Shown here in pieces: positions 14,973-23,293 of a DNA stretch of 35,876 nucleotides; position 1 is the stretch's first letter; each line of letters starts with the position of its first letter. The translations under genes and the position numbers were made by a program. The stretch comes from an uncultured Oscillospiraceae bacterium (GTDB taxonomy: Bacteria > Bacillota > Clostridia > Oscillospirales > Oscillospiraceae). The stretch lies in contig CAJTWF010000031.1 of the NCBI GenBank assembly GCA_910579965.1, positions 1 through 35,876 on the forward strand. The letters run 5' to 3'. A model generated the notes under the pieces. The model worked only from the letters and a program-made list of their open reading frames with translations. It was not told the DNA's origin and made no database searches.

Positions 14973-15051
14973 GCTGCCGGCAGAACAACCGGCAGCGCTG
15001 TGAACACCTATTTTTTCTTTTGATTCTTTTCTTTTATAAAAGAAAAGAGTG
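14973..15051 (+). repeat. GC-hairpin plus A/T-arm element between cbiD and cobM
   Basis: An 8-bp GC stem (14973-14980 with 14989-14996) is followed by a T-rich stretch and a perfect 24-bp AT palindrome at 15025-15048. The arrangement matches the right half of the element at 27080-27224 (TTTTGATTCTTTT, then T/A-rich inverted arms). It could cause partial termination within the cobalamin operon. Confidence 0.6.
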
Positions 15052-15081
15052 TCCACGAAAAATCAAAGGAGGCACGATCGT

Positions 15082-15837
15082 ATGGTTCACTTTGTAGGAG
15101 CGGGCAGCGGGGCGGCGGACCTCATCACCGTCCGGGGGGCCCGGCTGCTGGGCGAGGCGGACGTGGTGATCTACGCCGGCAGTCTGGTGAACCCGGAGCT
15201 GCTGCAATACGTCCGGGAGGACTGTGAGATCCACAACAGCGCGCAGATGACCCTGGAGCAGGTGCTGGACGTGGTCCGGTCCGCCGAGGCGGCGGGCAAA
15301 ACAACGGTCAGGCTCCACACCGGGGATGCCAGTATCTACGGCGCGGTGCGGGAGCAGTTTGACCAGCTGGAGGCGCTGGGGATCGCCTATGACGTGTGTC
15401 CCGGCGTCAGCTCCTTCTGCGGGGCCGCCGCCGCCCTGCGGGCGGAGTACACCCTGCCGGAGGTGAGCCAGACGGTCATCATCACCCGGGCCGCCGGCCG
15501 CACCCCTGTGCCGGACCGGGAGTCCATCCGCTCCCTGGCCGCCCACCGGTCCACCATGGTCCTCTTCCTCAGCACGGGCCTCTCCCAAAAGCTCCAGGAG
15601 GAGCTCCTCTCCGGCGGCTATCCCCCGGAGACCCCGGCGGCGGTGGTGTACAAGGCCACCTGGCCGGAGGAGAAGATTTTCCGCTGCACCGTAGGGACCC
15701 TGGCGGAGACCGTGGAGGGGGCGGGCCTGACCAAGACAGCCCTCATTATCGTTGGGAATTGCCTGGGGGAGGACTATGAGCGCTCCAAGCTCTACGATCC
15801 GGGCTTTACCACCGGGTTCCGGAGGGGCGCGGAGTGA
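15082..15837 (+). CDS. cbiF: Cobalt-precorrin-4 C11-methyltransferase (CbiF/CobM)
   Basis: SAM-dependent methylation of C11 of cobalt-precorrin-4. The 251-residue product has the tetrapyrrole-methylase fold: FVGAGSGAADLIT near 4-16, LHTGDASIYGA at 78-88 and CPGVSSFCGAAAAL near 110. These are specific to CbiF/CobM among the methylases. I chose ATG 15082 with AAAGGAGG at 15065-15072; the in-frame ATG at 15049 lies within the A/T palindrome region and has no SD. The gene follows the structured gap after cbiD, and its stop overlaps the cbiG GTG start by 4 nt. Since the cluster is of the anaerobic type, the symbol cbiF is preferred. Confidence 0.95.
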   Translation: MVHFVGAGSGAADLITVRGARLLGEADVVIYAGSLVNPELLQYVREDCEIHNSAQMTLEQVLDVVRSAEAAGKTTVRLHTGDASIYGAVREQFDQLEALGIAYDVCPGVSSFCGAAAALRAEYTLPEVSQTVIITRAAGRTPVPDRESIRSLAAHRSTMVLFLSTGLSQKLQEELLSGGYPPETPAAVVYKATWPEEKIFRCTVGTLAETVEGAGLTKTALIIVGNCLGEDYERSKLYDPGFTTGFRRGAE

Positions 15838-16880
15838 GTCTGCCTCTGATGAGGGACGGCAGGCAGGCGCGGGCGGCGGTCTTCGCCTTCAGCCGCCGGG
15901 GCATGGGCGTGGCCCGGCAGGTGATGGAGCTCCCGGCCCAGTGGCGGGCCTTCGTCCCGGAGCGTCTGGCGGAGGGGGATTTTGCGCCGATTCATCCGCC
16001 CCTGGCGGACTTTGTGGGCCCTGTCTTCCGGTGGGCGGACGTGATGATCTTTGTCAGCTCCTGCGGCATCGCCGTCCGGGCGGTGGCCCCCCACGTCCGG
16101 GACAAGGCCGCGGACCCCGCCGTGGTGGCAATCGACGAGACCGCCCGGTTTGCGGTGTCCCTGCTCTCAGGCCACATCGGCGGGGCCAACCGCTGGGCGT
16201 CGGAGCTGGCGGCACACCTGGAGGCCCTGCCGGTGGTCACTACGGCCACGGATGTGAACAACCGATTTGCCGTGGACGCCTGGGCCGCGGAGCAGGGGCT
16301 CCACCTGGGCAGCCGCGCCGCCGCCAAGGCGGTCTCCGCCGCTATCCTGGAGGGGCCGGTGCCCCTGCGGAGCGACTTCCCCATTGTGGGGGACCTGCCC
16401 CCGGGCGTGATATCGGGGGAGAGGGGGCCGGTGGGCATCTGCGTCTCCTGGCGGCAGGGCGGCCCCTTCGGCGTGTCCCTGGCGCTGTCGCCCAAAGTGG
16501 TGCGCCTGGGGATCGGCTGCCGGCGGGGAACCGCCCAGGAGGTTATCCGGGAGGCGGTCTCCAGCGTGCTGGAGGCCCACAGCGTCTGCCCCCAGGCGGT
16601 GAAGTGCGTGTGCTCTATTGACCTCAAGCGGGACGAGCCCGGTCTGCTGGACTTCTGCCGGGAGCAGGGCTGGCCCGCCGTATTTTACGCCGCCGGGGAG
16701 CTGGCGGCGGTGGAGGGGGATTTTACCCCCTCGGACTTTGTCCGCGCCGTCACAGGGGTGGACAACGTGTGTGAGAGGGCGGCCCTGCTGGGGGCCGAAA
16801 AACTGATTGTGAGAAAAACCGCCCAGAACGGGGTGACCGTGGCCGCGGCGGTGGAGCATTGGGAGGTGCGCTTTGGGTAA
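15834..16880 (+). CDS. cbiG: Cobalt-precorrin-5A hydrolase (CbiG)
   Basis: Opens the lactone ring of cobalt-precorrin-5A and releases the C2 unit as acetaldehyde, a reaction specific to the anaerobic route. The 348-residue product has the N-terminal/central CbiG domains with GIAVR at 78-82 and LSGHIGGAN at 111-119. A C-terminal CbiG domain begins near 220 with LGIGCRRGT. All three expected domains are present. The GTG start at 15834 overlaps the cbiF stop, with GGAGGGG just upstream. Its 3' end overlaps cbiH by 8 nt. Its presence is the best single evidence that the cluster is of the oxygen-independent type. Confidence 0.95.
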   Translation: MSLPLMRDGRQARAAVFAFSRRGMGVARQVMELPAQWRAFVPERLAEGDFAPIHPPLADFVGPVFRWADVMIFVSSCGIAVRAVAPHVRDKAADPAVVAIDETARFAVSLLSGHIGGANRWASELAAHLEALPVVTTATDVNNRFAVDAWAAEQGLHLGSRAAAKAVSAAILEGPVPLRSDFPIVGDLPPGVISGERGPVGICVSWRQGGPFGVSLALSPKVVRLGIGCRRGTAQEVIREAVSSVLEAHSVCPQAVKCVCSIDLKRDEPGLLDFCREQGWPAVFYAAGELAAVEGDFTPSDFVRAVTGVDNVCERAALLGAEKLIVRKTAQNGVTVAAAVEHWEVRFG

Positions 16881-17604
16881 GCTGACAGTGGTGGGCATCG
16901 GCCCCGGGAACTACGAAAATATGACCGTCCGGGCGGACGAGGCCCTGCGGGCGTGTCAGGTGATTGTGGGATACAGCGTGTACGTGGATCTGGTGCGGGA
17001 GCGGTATCCGGACAAGGAGTTTTTCACCACGCCCATGACCAAGGAGACGGACCGGTGCCGCATGGCCCTGGAGCGGGCCCGGGAGGGCGCGTCCGTGGCG
17101 ATGGTCTGCTCCGGGGACAGCGGGATCTACGGCATGGCGGGCCTCCTCTACCAGCTGCGGGGGGAGGCGGAGGAGCCGGAGATCGAGGTGGTCCCCGGCC
17201 TCACCGCCGCGTGCAGCGGGGCGGCCCTGCTGGGCGCGCCCCTGACCCACGACTTCGCCGTGGTCAGCCTCAGTGACCGGCTGACGGACTGGGAGACCAT
17301 CGAGAGGCGGCTGACCGCAGCGGCGGAGGCGGACCTGTCCCTGGTGCTCTACAACCCCGCCAGCCGGGCCCGGCCGGACTACCTGAAAAGGGCCTGCGGC
17401 ATCCTGCTGCGGGTCCTGCCCGGGGACCGGCCCTGCGGCGTGGCCCGGAACATCGGCCGGAACGGTGAGGGGTACGAGCTCATGGACCTGTCGGCGCTGG
17501 AGAACTTTGACGCGGACATGTTCTGCACCGTCTTTGTGGGCAACAGCCAGACCCGGGTGATCGGCGGAAGGCTGGTGACCCCCAGGGGGTACAGGGATGT
17601 ATAA
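16873..17604 (+). CDS. cbiH: Cobalt-precorrin-3B C17-methyltransferase (CbiH/CobJ)
   Basis: Methylates C17 with ring contraction, forming cobalt-precorrin-4. The 243-residue tetrapyrrole methylase has GIGPGNYENMT near 8-18, SGDSGIYGMAG at 80-90, VPGLTAACSGAALLGAPLTHD near 112-132 and LYNPASRARP near 162-171, all of the CbiH/CobJ type. The TTG start at 16873 has GGGAGGTG upstream and overlaps the cbiG stop by 8 nt; the stop overlaps the next gene by 8 nt. The length is the short, single-domain form, without the C-terminal fusion seen in some Clostridia. Confidence 0.95.
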   Translation: MGKLTVVGIGPGNYENMTVRADEALRACQVIVGYSVYVDLVRERYPDKEFFTTPMTKETDRCRMALERAREGASVAMVCSGDSGIYGMAGLLYQLRGEAEEPEIEVVPGLTAACSGAALLGAPLTHDFAVVSLSDRLTDWETIERRLTAAAEADLSLVLYNPASRARPDYLKRACGILLRVLPGDRPCGVARNIGRNGEGYELMDLSALENFDADMFCTVFVGNSQTRVIGGRLVTPRGYRDV

Positions 17605-19567
17605 ACTGTGCGTCTTCGCCGGGACCACCGAGGGACGGGAACTGGTGGAGCTGCTGGAGGGCCAGCCGGTGGCCGTTACCGCCTGCGTGGCTACGGAGTA
17701 CGGCGAGACCCTGCTGACGGCCCGGGAAAACCTGACCATCTCCGCCGGCCGGCTGCGCCGCGAGGAGATGGAGGCTTTGCTGCGCCGGGAGGGGTTTGAT
17801 CTGGTGGTGGATGCCACCCACCCCTACGCCCAAGAGGTGACGGAGCACATTGCCGGGGCCTGTCAAGGGACGGAGACGGCGTACCTGCGTCTTCTGCGGG
17901 AAGAGCAGGGGCTGCCGGAGGGTGCGGTGTGGACGCCGGACGCGGCGGGCGCGGCGGCCTATCTGTCCGGCCGGCCGGGGAACATCCTGCTGACCACGGG
18001 CAGCAAGGAGCTGGGCCGGTTTGCTTCCATCCCCGGCTTTGCCCAGAGGACCTACGCCCGGGTGCTGCCCATGGAGGCGTCCCTGCGGGCCTGCGAGGCG
18101 GCGGGGCTGAGCCCCGCCCACATCCTGGCCATGCAGGGGCCCTTTTCCAGGGAAATGAATCTGGCCATGCTCCGCGCCGTCTCCGCCGCGTGGCTGGTGA
18201 CCAAGGAGGGGGGCGCGGCCGGGGGCTTTCAGGAGAAGGCGGAGGCGGCGGCCGAGGCCGGGGCGGGCCTGGTGGTGATCGGCCGGCCGCCTCAGCGGCA
18301 GGGCATGGACTTCGCCGGGGCGGCGGAGGAGATCCGCCGGCGGTTCGGTCTCCGCTGGCGGCCCCGCGTGACCCTGGCGGGCATCGGCCCGGGCAGCGGG
18401 GAGGCCATGACCGGTCAGGTCCGGCGGGCGATCCAGGAGGCGGACTGCCTCATCGGGGCCCGACGGATGCTGGAGGCCGCCGCCTGGGCCCAAAAGCCCG
18501 GACAGGAGGCGGTGTCCCCCGGGGATATCGTCCGGTGCATTCAGGAGAGGCCGGACTGCCGCCGGTTTACGGTGCTGCTGAGCGGGGACACGGGCTTTTT
18601 CAGCGGCGCGAAGCGGCTCCTGCCGGCTCTGGCGGACTGCCAGGTGGAGGTCCTGCCGGGGCTAAGCTCCCTCCAGGTGCTGTGCGCCCGGCTGGGGACC
18701 TCCTACGAGGACGTGACCTGCCTCAGCCTCCACGGCAGGGAGGGGGACGTGGTCCCCGACGCGGGCCGCTTCCGCCGCCTGTTTGTGCTGGTGGGGGGCG
18801 GCACCGATGCCTCCGGGCTGTGCGGGAGCCTGACCCGGGCGGGCATGGGACAGGTCCGAGTCAGCGTGGGGGAGCGGCTGGGGTATCCCCAGGAGCGCGT
18901 CACCACCGGCACGGCGGCGGAGCTGGCCGGGATGGACTTTGATCCCCTCAGCGCGGTGCTCATCGAGAACCCGCAGGCCCGGCCCTGCGCCCCCGGCCTG
19001 CCGGACGAGCTGTTCCAGCGGAGCGGGGAAGGGCCGGTGGTGCCCATGACCAAGAGCGAGATCCGGGCCCTGGTCATCTCAAGGCTCCGCCTGCGGGAGG
19101 ACTCCCTGTGCTGGGACGTGGGCGCGGGCACAGGATCGGTGTCAATAGAAATCGCTTTACAGGCCAGACAGGGCAGAGTTTACGCCGTAGAGAAGCGGGA
19201 GGACGCCCTGGTGCTCCTCCAGGAGAACCGGGAGAGGTTCCACCTTCGAAACCTGGAGCTGATTCCCGGCGCCGCGCCCCAGGTCTGCCGGGATCTGCCG
19301 GCCCCCACCCACGCCTTCATCGGGGGGAGCTCCGGCGGTCTGCGGGAGATCGTGTCCCTGCTGCTGGAGAAAAACCCGGCGGTGCGGATCGCCGCCGCCG
19401 CGGTCACGCTGGAGTCGGTGGCGGAGCTGACGGGGATTGTCCGGGACTTCCAGTTTGCGGAGCATGAGGTGCTGTGTCTGACGTCCGCCCGGGGCCGCGT
19501 GGCCGGGGACTACCACCTGATGACCGGACAGAACCCGGTGTACCTTTTCACCATGCAGAAGGGGTGA
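17597..19567 (+). CDS. CbiJ-CbiE-CbiT triple fusion
   Basis: A 656-residue fusion of three consecutive corrin enzymes. Residues 1 to about 251 are a cobalt-precorrin-6A reductase (CbiJ/CobK): FAGTTEGREL at 7-16, DATHPYA at 72-78 and GPFS near 181-184. Residues about 256-465 are CbiE, the C5-methyltransferase of the tetrapyrrole-methylase fold (AGIGPGSG at 261-268, LLSGDTGFFSGA near 327-338). Residues about 484-656 are CbiT, the C15-methyltransferase/decarboxylase with SAM motif DVGAGTGS at 507-514. CbiE-CbiT fusions (CobL) are common; addition of the reductase is less so. No stop or frameshift interrupts the linkers. The ATG at 17597 overlaps cbiH by 8 nt. The order matches reaction order: reduction, C5 methylation, C15 methylation. 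Confidence 0.93.
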   Translation: MYKLCVFAGTTEGRELVELLEGQPVAVTACVATEYGETLLTARENLTISAGRLRREEMEALLRREGFDLVVDATHPYAQEVTEHIAGACQGTETAYLRLLREEQGLPEGAVWTPDAAGAAAYLSGRPGNILLTTGSKELGRFASIPGFAQRTYARVLPMEASLRACEAAGLSPAHILAMQGPFSREMNLAMLRAVSAAWLVTKEGGAAGGFQEKAEAAAEAGAGLVVIGRPPQRQGMDFAGAAEEIRRRFGLRWRPRVTLAGIGPGSGEAMTGQVRRAIQEADCLIGARRMLEAAAWAQKPGQEAVSPGDIVRCIQERPDCRRFTVLLSGDTGFFSGAKRLLPALADCQVEVLPGLSSLQVLCARLGTSYEDVTCLSLHGREGDVVPDAGRFRRLFVLVGGGTDASGLCGSLTRAGMGQVRVSVGERLGYPQERVTTGTAAELAGMDFDPLSAVLIENPQARPCAPGLPDELFQRSGEGPVVPMTKSEIRALVISRLRLREDSLCWDVGAGTGSVSIEIALQARQGRVYAVEKREDALVLLQENRERFHLRNLELIPGAAPQVCRDLPAPTHAFIGGSSGGLREIVSLLLEKNPAVRIAAAAVTLESVAELTGIVRDFQFAEHEVLCLTSARGRVAGDYHLMTGQNPVYLFTMQKG

Positions 19568-19571
19568 TGCT

Positions 19572-20540
19572 ATGATCTCACTTTACGCCATGCTCATCGG
19601 CTTTGGGATGGACCTGCTCCTGGGGGACCCCCGGGGCATGCCTCACCCGGTCATCTGGATCGGGCGGCTGATCTCTGCCCTGGAGCCTTACCTCCGGGCC
19701 ATCTTTCCCCGCACGCCGGAGGGGGAGCGCAGGGCAGGGGGGGTGCTGTGGCTGCTGACGGCGGCCGTGTCCACGGCCCTGCCGGCCCTGGTTCTTTGGG
19801 TGTGCGCCTCTATCAGCCCATGGCTGCGGCTGGCGGTGGAGAGCGTAATGTGCTGGCAGATTCTGGCGGTGAAGTCCCTGCGGACGGAAAGCATGAAGGT
19901 GTACGCCGCCCTGGAGACCGGGGACCTGGAGGCATCCCGCCGGGCGGTGAGCATGATCGTAGGCCGGGACACCGCCCGGCTGGACCGGGACGGAGTGACC
20001 CGGGCGGCGGTGGAGACCGTGGCGGAGAACACCTCCGACGGCGTGGTGGCCCCCCTGGTGTTCCTGGCCCTGGGGGGCGCGCCCCTGGGGTTCTTCTACA
20101 AGGCGGTGAACACCATGGACTCCATGCTGGGCTATGTGGAGCCGCCCTATCGGGACTTCGGCTTCTTCCCGGCCAAGCTGGACGATGTGATGAACTTTGT
20201 CCCCGCCCGGCTCTCGGCCCTGCTGATGCTGGGGGCCGGGGGGATTCTGGGCATGGACGTGAGGCGGGGCTTCCGGATCTTTCGCCGGGACCGCTATAAC
20301 CATGCCAGCCCCAACTCCGCCCAGACCGAGTCCGTCTGCGCCGGTCTTCTGGGCCTGCGCCTGGCCGGGGACGCGTGGTACCACGGCGTGCTCCACGAGA
20401 AGCCAACGATTGGCGATCCGGCCCAGGAGATCCGGCCCGGCGACATTCCCCGGGCCTGCCGGCTGATGACAGTCACGGCGGCGCTGGCCCTGGCGGTGTG
20501 CGCGGGGACCAGATGGCTGCTGATGGGCCTTTGGGGGTGA
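19572..20540 (+). CDS. cbiB: Adenosylcobinamide-phosphate synthase (CbiB)
   Basis: An integral membrane protein that attaches aminopropanol phosphate (or its precursor) to adenosylcobyric acid. The 322-residue product begins with a membrane segment containing DLLLGDP (14-20) and HPV, and has several further hydrophobic segments. Conserved parts include the ENTSDGVVAPLVF stretch (near 154-166), DSMLGY near 182-187 and the NSAQTES stretch near 245. The ATG at 19572 follows the CbiT stop by 4 nt with GGGGTGA upstream. The next gene, cobD, makes the aminopropanol phosphate that CbiB uses, so the gene order reflects the chemistry. Confidence 0.94.
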   Translation: MISLYAMLIGFGMDLLLGDPRGMPHPVIWIGRLISALEPYLRAIFPRTPEGERRAGGVLWLLTAAVSTALPALVLWVCASISPWLRLAVESVMCWQILAVKSLRTESMKVYAALETGDLEASRRAVSMIVGRDTARLDRDGVTRAAVETVAENTSDGVVAPLVFLALGGAPLGFFYKAVNTMDSMLGYVEPPYRDFGFFPAKLDDVMNFVPARLSALLMLGAGGILGMDVRRGFRIFRRDRYNHASPNSAQTESVCAGLLGLRLAGDAWYHGVLHEKPTIGDPAQEIRPGDIPRACRLMTVTAALALAVCAGTRWLLMGLWG

Positions 20541-20546
20541 GCGACT

Positions 20547-21614
20547 ATGCTGTATGAGAGAGAAAATCCCCACGGCGGGGACGTCTACCGCCAGCCGGTC
20601 CGGCTGGATTTTTCCGTCAACACCAATCCCCTGGGGCCGCCGCCCAGCGTGGTCCGCGCGGTGGAGGCCAGCGCCCGGCTGCTGGACCGGTATCCGGACC
20701 CCTGCTGCCGGGAGCTGGTGCGGGCGCTGGCCTCCTACGAGGGGGTGCCGGAGCGATTCATCCTGTGCGGGTGCGGCGCGGCGGAGCTGATCTTCTCCTA
20801 CTGCGGGGCCCTGCGGCCCCGGGGGGCGCTGGAGCTGGCCCCCACCTTCTCCGAGTACGCCGCCGCCCTGGAGGCATTCGGCTGCCGGGCGGAGCGGTAC
20901 GCTCTGGATGAGGAGAACGGATTTGCGCTGACGGAGAAATTTCTGTACACACTGGAAACTATTGACTGTGAAGTAATTTTCCTTTGCACGCCAAACAACC
21001 CCACAGGCCGTCTGGCGGACCCGGGCCTGCTGGTGGAGATCTGTGAAATCTGTAGGCGGCGGGGGCTGCGCCTCTTTGTGGACGAGTGCTTTCTGGAGCT
21101 GAGCGACGGCGGACGGAGCGCGTCCCTGGCGGACCAGCTGGAGCGGTTTCCCGGTCTTTTTCTGCTCAAGGCCTTCACCAAGACCTACGCCATGGCCGGC
21201 CTGCGGCTGGGGTACTGCCTGTGCGGGGACGGGGCGCTGCTGGAGGCCATGGGGCGGCTGACCCAGCCCTGGAACGTGTCCGTGCCCGCCCAGGCCGCCG
21301 GTCTGGCGGCCCTGGAGGAGGGGGCGTATCTGGCCCGGGCCCGGACCCTGATCGGACGGGAGCGGCCCCGGCTGGCGGCGGGGCTGGCCGGGCTGGGGCT
21401 GTATGTGTGCCCCTCCCAGGCCAACTATCTGCTGCTGAAGAGCCCGGTGGAGCTGGCCGGGCCTCTCTTGGAGCGGGGGATCCTGATCCGCTCCTGCGGC
21501 AACTACCAGGGCCTGGGGCCCGGGTGGTACCGGGTGGCGGTGAGGGGGCCGGAGGAGAACGGCGCGCTGCTGGCGGCGCTGGGGGACCTCCGGCTGCCGG
21601 GAAATATCATTTAA
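20547..21614 (+). CDS. cobD: Threonine-phosphate decarboxylase (CobD-like aminotransferase)
   Basis: A 355-residue fold-type I PLP enzyme. The PLP-binding lysine is Lys212 in FTKTYAMAGLRLGY; other family marks are DFSVNTNPLGPP at 21-32, CTPNNPTG at 147-154 and VDECF near 178-182. By sequence alone it resembles histidinol-phosphate aminotransferase, but its position between cbiB and cbiP argues for CobD, which makes (R)-1-aminopropan-2-ol phosphate from threonine phosphate. No PduX-like threonine kinase is visible in the window. The ATG at 20547 is 6 nt after cbiB. A short AT-richer stretch lies at about 20930-21005. Family confidence is high; the exact reaction is inferred from context. Confidence 0.88.
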   Translation: MLYERENPHGGDVYRQPVRLDFSVNTNPLGPPPSVVRAVEASARLLDRYPDPCCRELVRALASYEGVPERFILCGCGAAELIFSYCGALRPRGALELAPTFSEYAAALEAFGCRAERYALDEENGFALTEKFLYTLETIDCEVIFLCTPNNPTGRLADPGLLVEICEICRRRGLRLFVDECFLELSDGGRSASLADQLERFPGLFLLKAFTKTYAMAGLRLGYCLCGDGALLEAMGRLTQPWNVSVPAQAAGLAALEEGAYLARARTLIGRERPRLAAGLAGLGLYVCPSQANYLLLKSPVELAGPLLERGILIRSCGNYQGLGPGWYRVAVRGPEENGALLAALGDLRLPGNII

Positions 21615-21629
21615 AAGGGGGAGCAATTC

Positions 21630-23105
21630 ATGGCCAGGAACATCATGATTCAGGGCACCATGTCCAACGCGGGAAAGAGCCTGCTGGCGGCGGGGCTGTG
21701 CCGGGTGCTGCGTCAGGACGGGTACCGCGTCGCGCCCTTCAAGAGCCAGAATATGGCCCTCAACTCCTTTATCACCCGGGAGGGCGGGGAGATGGGCCGG
21801 GCCCAGGTGGTCCAGGCGGAGGCGGCGGGGATAGCGCCGGACGTGCGGATGAACCCTATCCTCCTCAAGCCCACCACGGACATGGGCAGTCAGGTGATTG
21901 TGGGGGGCCGGGTGCTGGGGAACATGGGGGCCATGGAGTACTACCGGCGCAAGGCGGAGTTCCTTCCGGCGGTTCTGGACGCCTACCGCAGTCTGGACCG
22001 GGACTTTGACGTGATCGTCATCGAGGGGGCCGGGAGCCCGGCGGAGATCAACCTCAAGCGGGAGGACTTCGTGAATATGGGGCTGGCCCGGCTGGTGGAC
22101 GCGCCGGTGCTGCTGGTGGGGGACATTGACCGGGGCGGCGTGTTCGCCCAGCTCTACGGCACAGTGGCCCTGCTGGAGGAGGACGAGCGGGCGCGGATCA
22201 AGGGGATCGTGGTCAACAAGTTCCGGGGGGACCGGGCCATTCTGGAGCCGGGGCTGGAGACCCTGGAGAAGCTGTGCGGCGTGCCGGTGGCGGGGGTGGT
22301 GCCCTACCTCCATGTGGACATCGACGACGAGGACAGCCTCTCCGCCCGCTTTGACGGCGGCGGGGCCCGGGGGCTCATCGACATTGCGGTCATCCGCCTG
22401 CCCCGGATCTCCAACTTCACCGATTTCAGCCCCTTTGAGCGGTATGACGGCGTATCCCTGCGGTATGTGGACCGGGTGCGGGATCTGCGGGACCCGGATC
22501 TCATCCTCCTGCCGGGCACCAAGAGCACCATCGGGGACCTACGCTGGCTGCGGCAGAGCGGCCTGGAGGCGGCGGTGCAGAAGGCGGCGGCCGGGGGGAC
22601 GGTGGTTCTGGGCGTGTGCGGCGGATATCAGATGCTGGGCCGGTCCATCGCGGACCCGGAGGGAGTAGAGGCCGCCGATGTGCGGGAGATCGCCGGTCTG
22701 GGCCTGCTGGAGATGGACACCGTGTTTGCAGGCGACAAGCGCCAGACCCAGACCAGCGGGACCCTGGGCAGGGTGGAGGGGGCGCTGGCCCCCCTCAGCG
22801 GCCTCGCCTATCAGGGCTATGAGATCCACATGGGCCGCGCCGTCCCGGAGGAGGCCGCCGCACCGCCGGTGCTGGCGGGCGGCGGGAACGTGTACGGCAC
22901 CTATGTCCACGGCTTCTTTGATGCGCCGGAGGTGGCGGACGGGGTGCTGCGGGCGCTCTGTCTGCGCAGGGGCGTGGATTTTTCCGCCCTGGGCGCCTTT
23001 GACGCGGCGGCCTACAGGGAGCGGCAGTACGATCTGCTGGCCCAGGGGGTGCGGGAGAGCCTGGACATGGAGCTCGTCTGCCGGATTCTGGACAGGAGGG
23101 TCTGA
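21630..23105 (+). CDS. cbiP: Cobyric acid synthase (CbiP/CobQ)
   Basis: Amidates the b, d, e and g side chains of adenosylcobyrinate a,c-diamide using glutamine and ATP. The 491-residue product has the N-terminal ATPase domain (MIQGTMSNAGKS near 6-17, then PFKSQNMALNS at 36-46). Its C-terminal GATase domain has nucleophile Cys330 in LGVCGGYQMLG and His427 in GTYVHGFF. Length and motifs are normal. The ATG at 21630 has GGGGGAG upstream and lies 15 nt after cobD. It is the last gene of the operon; a GC-rich terminator with a T-run follows within 50 bp. Confidence 0.96.
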   Translation: MARNIMIQGTMSNAGKSLLAAGLCRVLRQDGYRVAPFKSQNMALNSFITREGGEMGRAQVVQAEAAGIAPDVRMNPILLKPTTDMGSQVIVGGRVLGNMGAMEYYRRKAEFLPAVLDAYRSLDRDFDVIVIEGAGSPAEINLKREDFVNMGLARLVDAPVLLVGDIDRGGVFAQLYGTVALLEEDERARIKGIVVNKFRGDRAILEPGLETLEKLCGVPVAGVVPYLHVDIDDEDSLSARFDGGGARGLIDIAVIRLPRISNFTDFSPFERYDGVSLRYVDRVRDLRDPDLILLPGTKSTIGDLRWLRQSGLEAAVQKAAAGGTVVLGVCGGYQMLGRSIADPEGVEAADVREIAGLGLLEMDTVFAGDKRQTQTSGTLGRVEGALAPLSGLAYQGYEIHMGRAVPEEAAAPPVLAGGGNVYGTYVHGFFDAPEVADGVLRALCLRRGVDFSALGAFDAAAYRERQYDLLAQGVRESLDMELVCRILDRRV

Positions 23106-23125
23106 CCCTCTGTCCCGCGCCGTCT

Positions 23126-23153
23126 CCGCCCGCAGGGCGGGGGCGGCCTTTTT
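23126..23153 (+). terminator. Intrinsic terminator of the cobalamin operon
   Basis: A GC-rich hairpin (CCGCCC at 23126-23131 with GGGCGG at 23135-23140, extended by outer GC pairs) is followed by five Ts at 23149-23153, about 20-50 bp after the cbiP stop. Confidence 0.7.
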
Positions 23154-23187
23154 CTGCCGTCAGGCGGATTTTCCGCCGGAAATAGAC

Positions 23188-23216
23188 TTGCGGCCTTGAA
23201 AAATATCTGCTATACT
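23188..23216 (+). promoter_or_regulatory. Likely sigma-A promoter for the TSCPD gene
   Basis: TTGCGG (23188-23193) and TATACT (23211-23216) are 17 nt apart, in AT-rich sequence about 80 nt upstream of the ATG at 23294. The -10 is a 5/6 match. Confidence 0.65.
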
Positions 23217-23293
23217 ATTGCCCGTATGCCTATAACTGCCTAGAACGGATTTTAGCCCTAAGACGGCAGAATACATGTAAAGGAGAAATCGGC

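Noticed and set aside
19578..22313. A 911-codon open frame on the minus strand
   Set aside because: It is antisense to cbiB, cobD and cbiP, is rich in His, Gln, Pro and Gly as GC-rich shadow frames are, and has no domain resemblance. The plus-strand genes explain the DNA fully.
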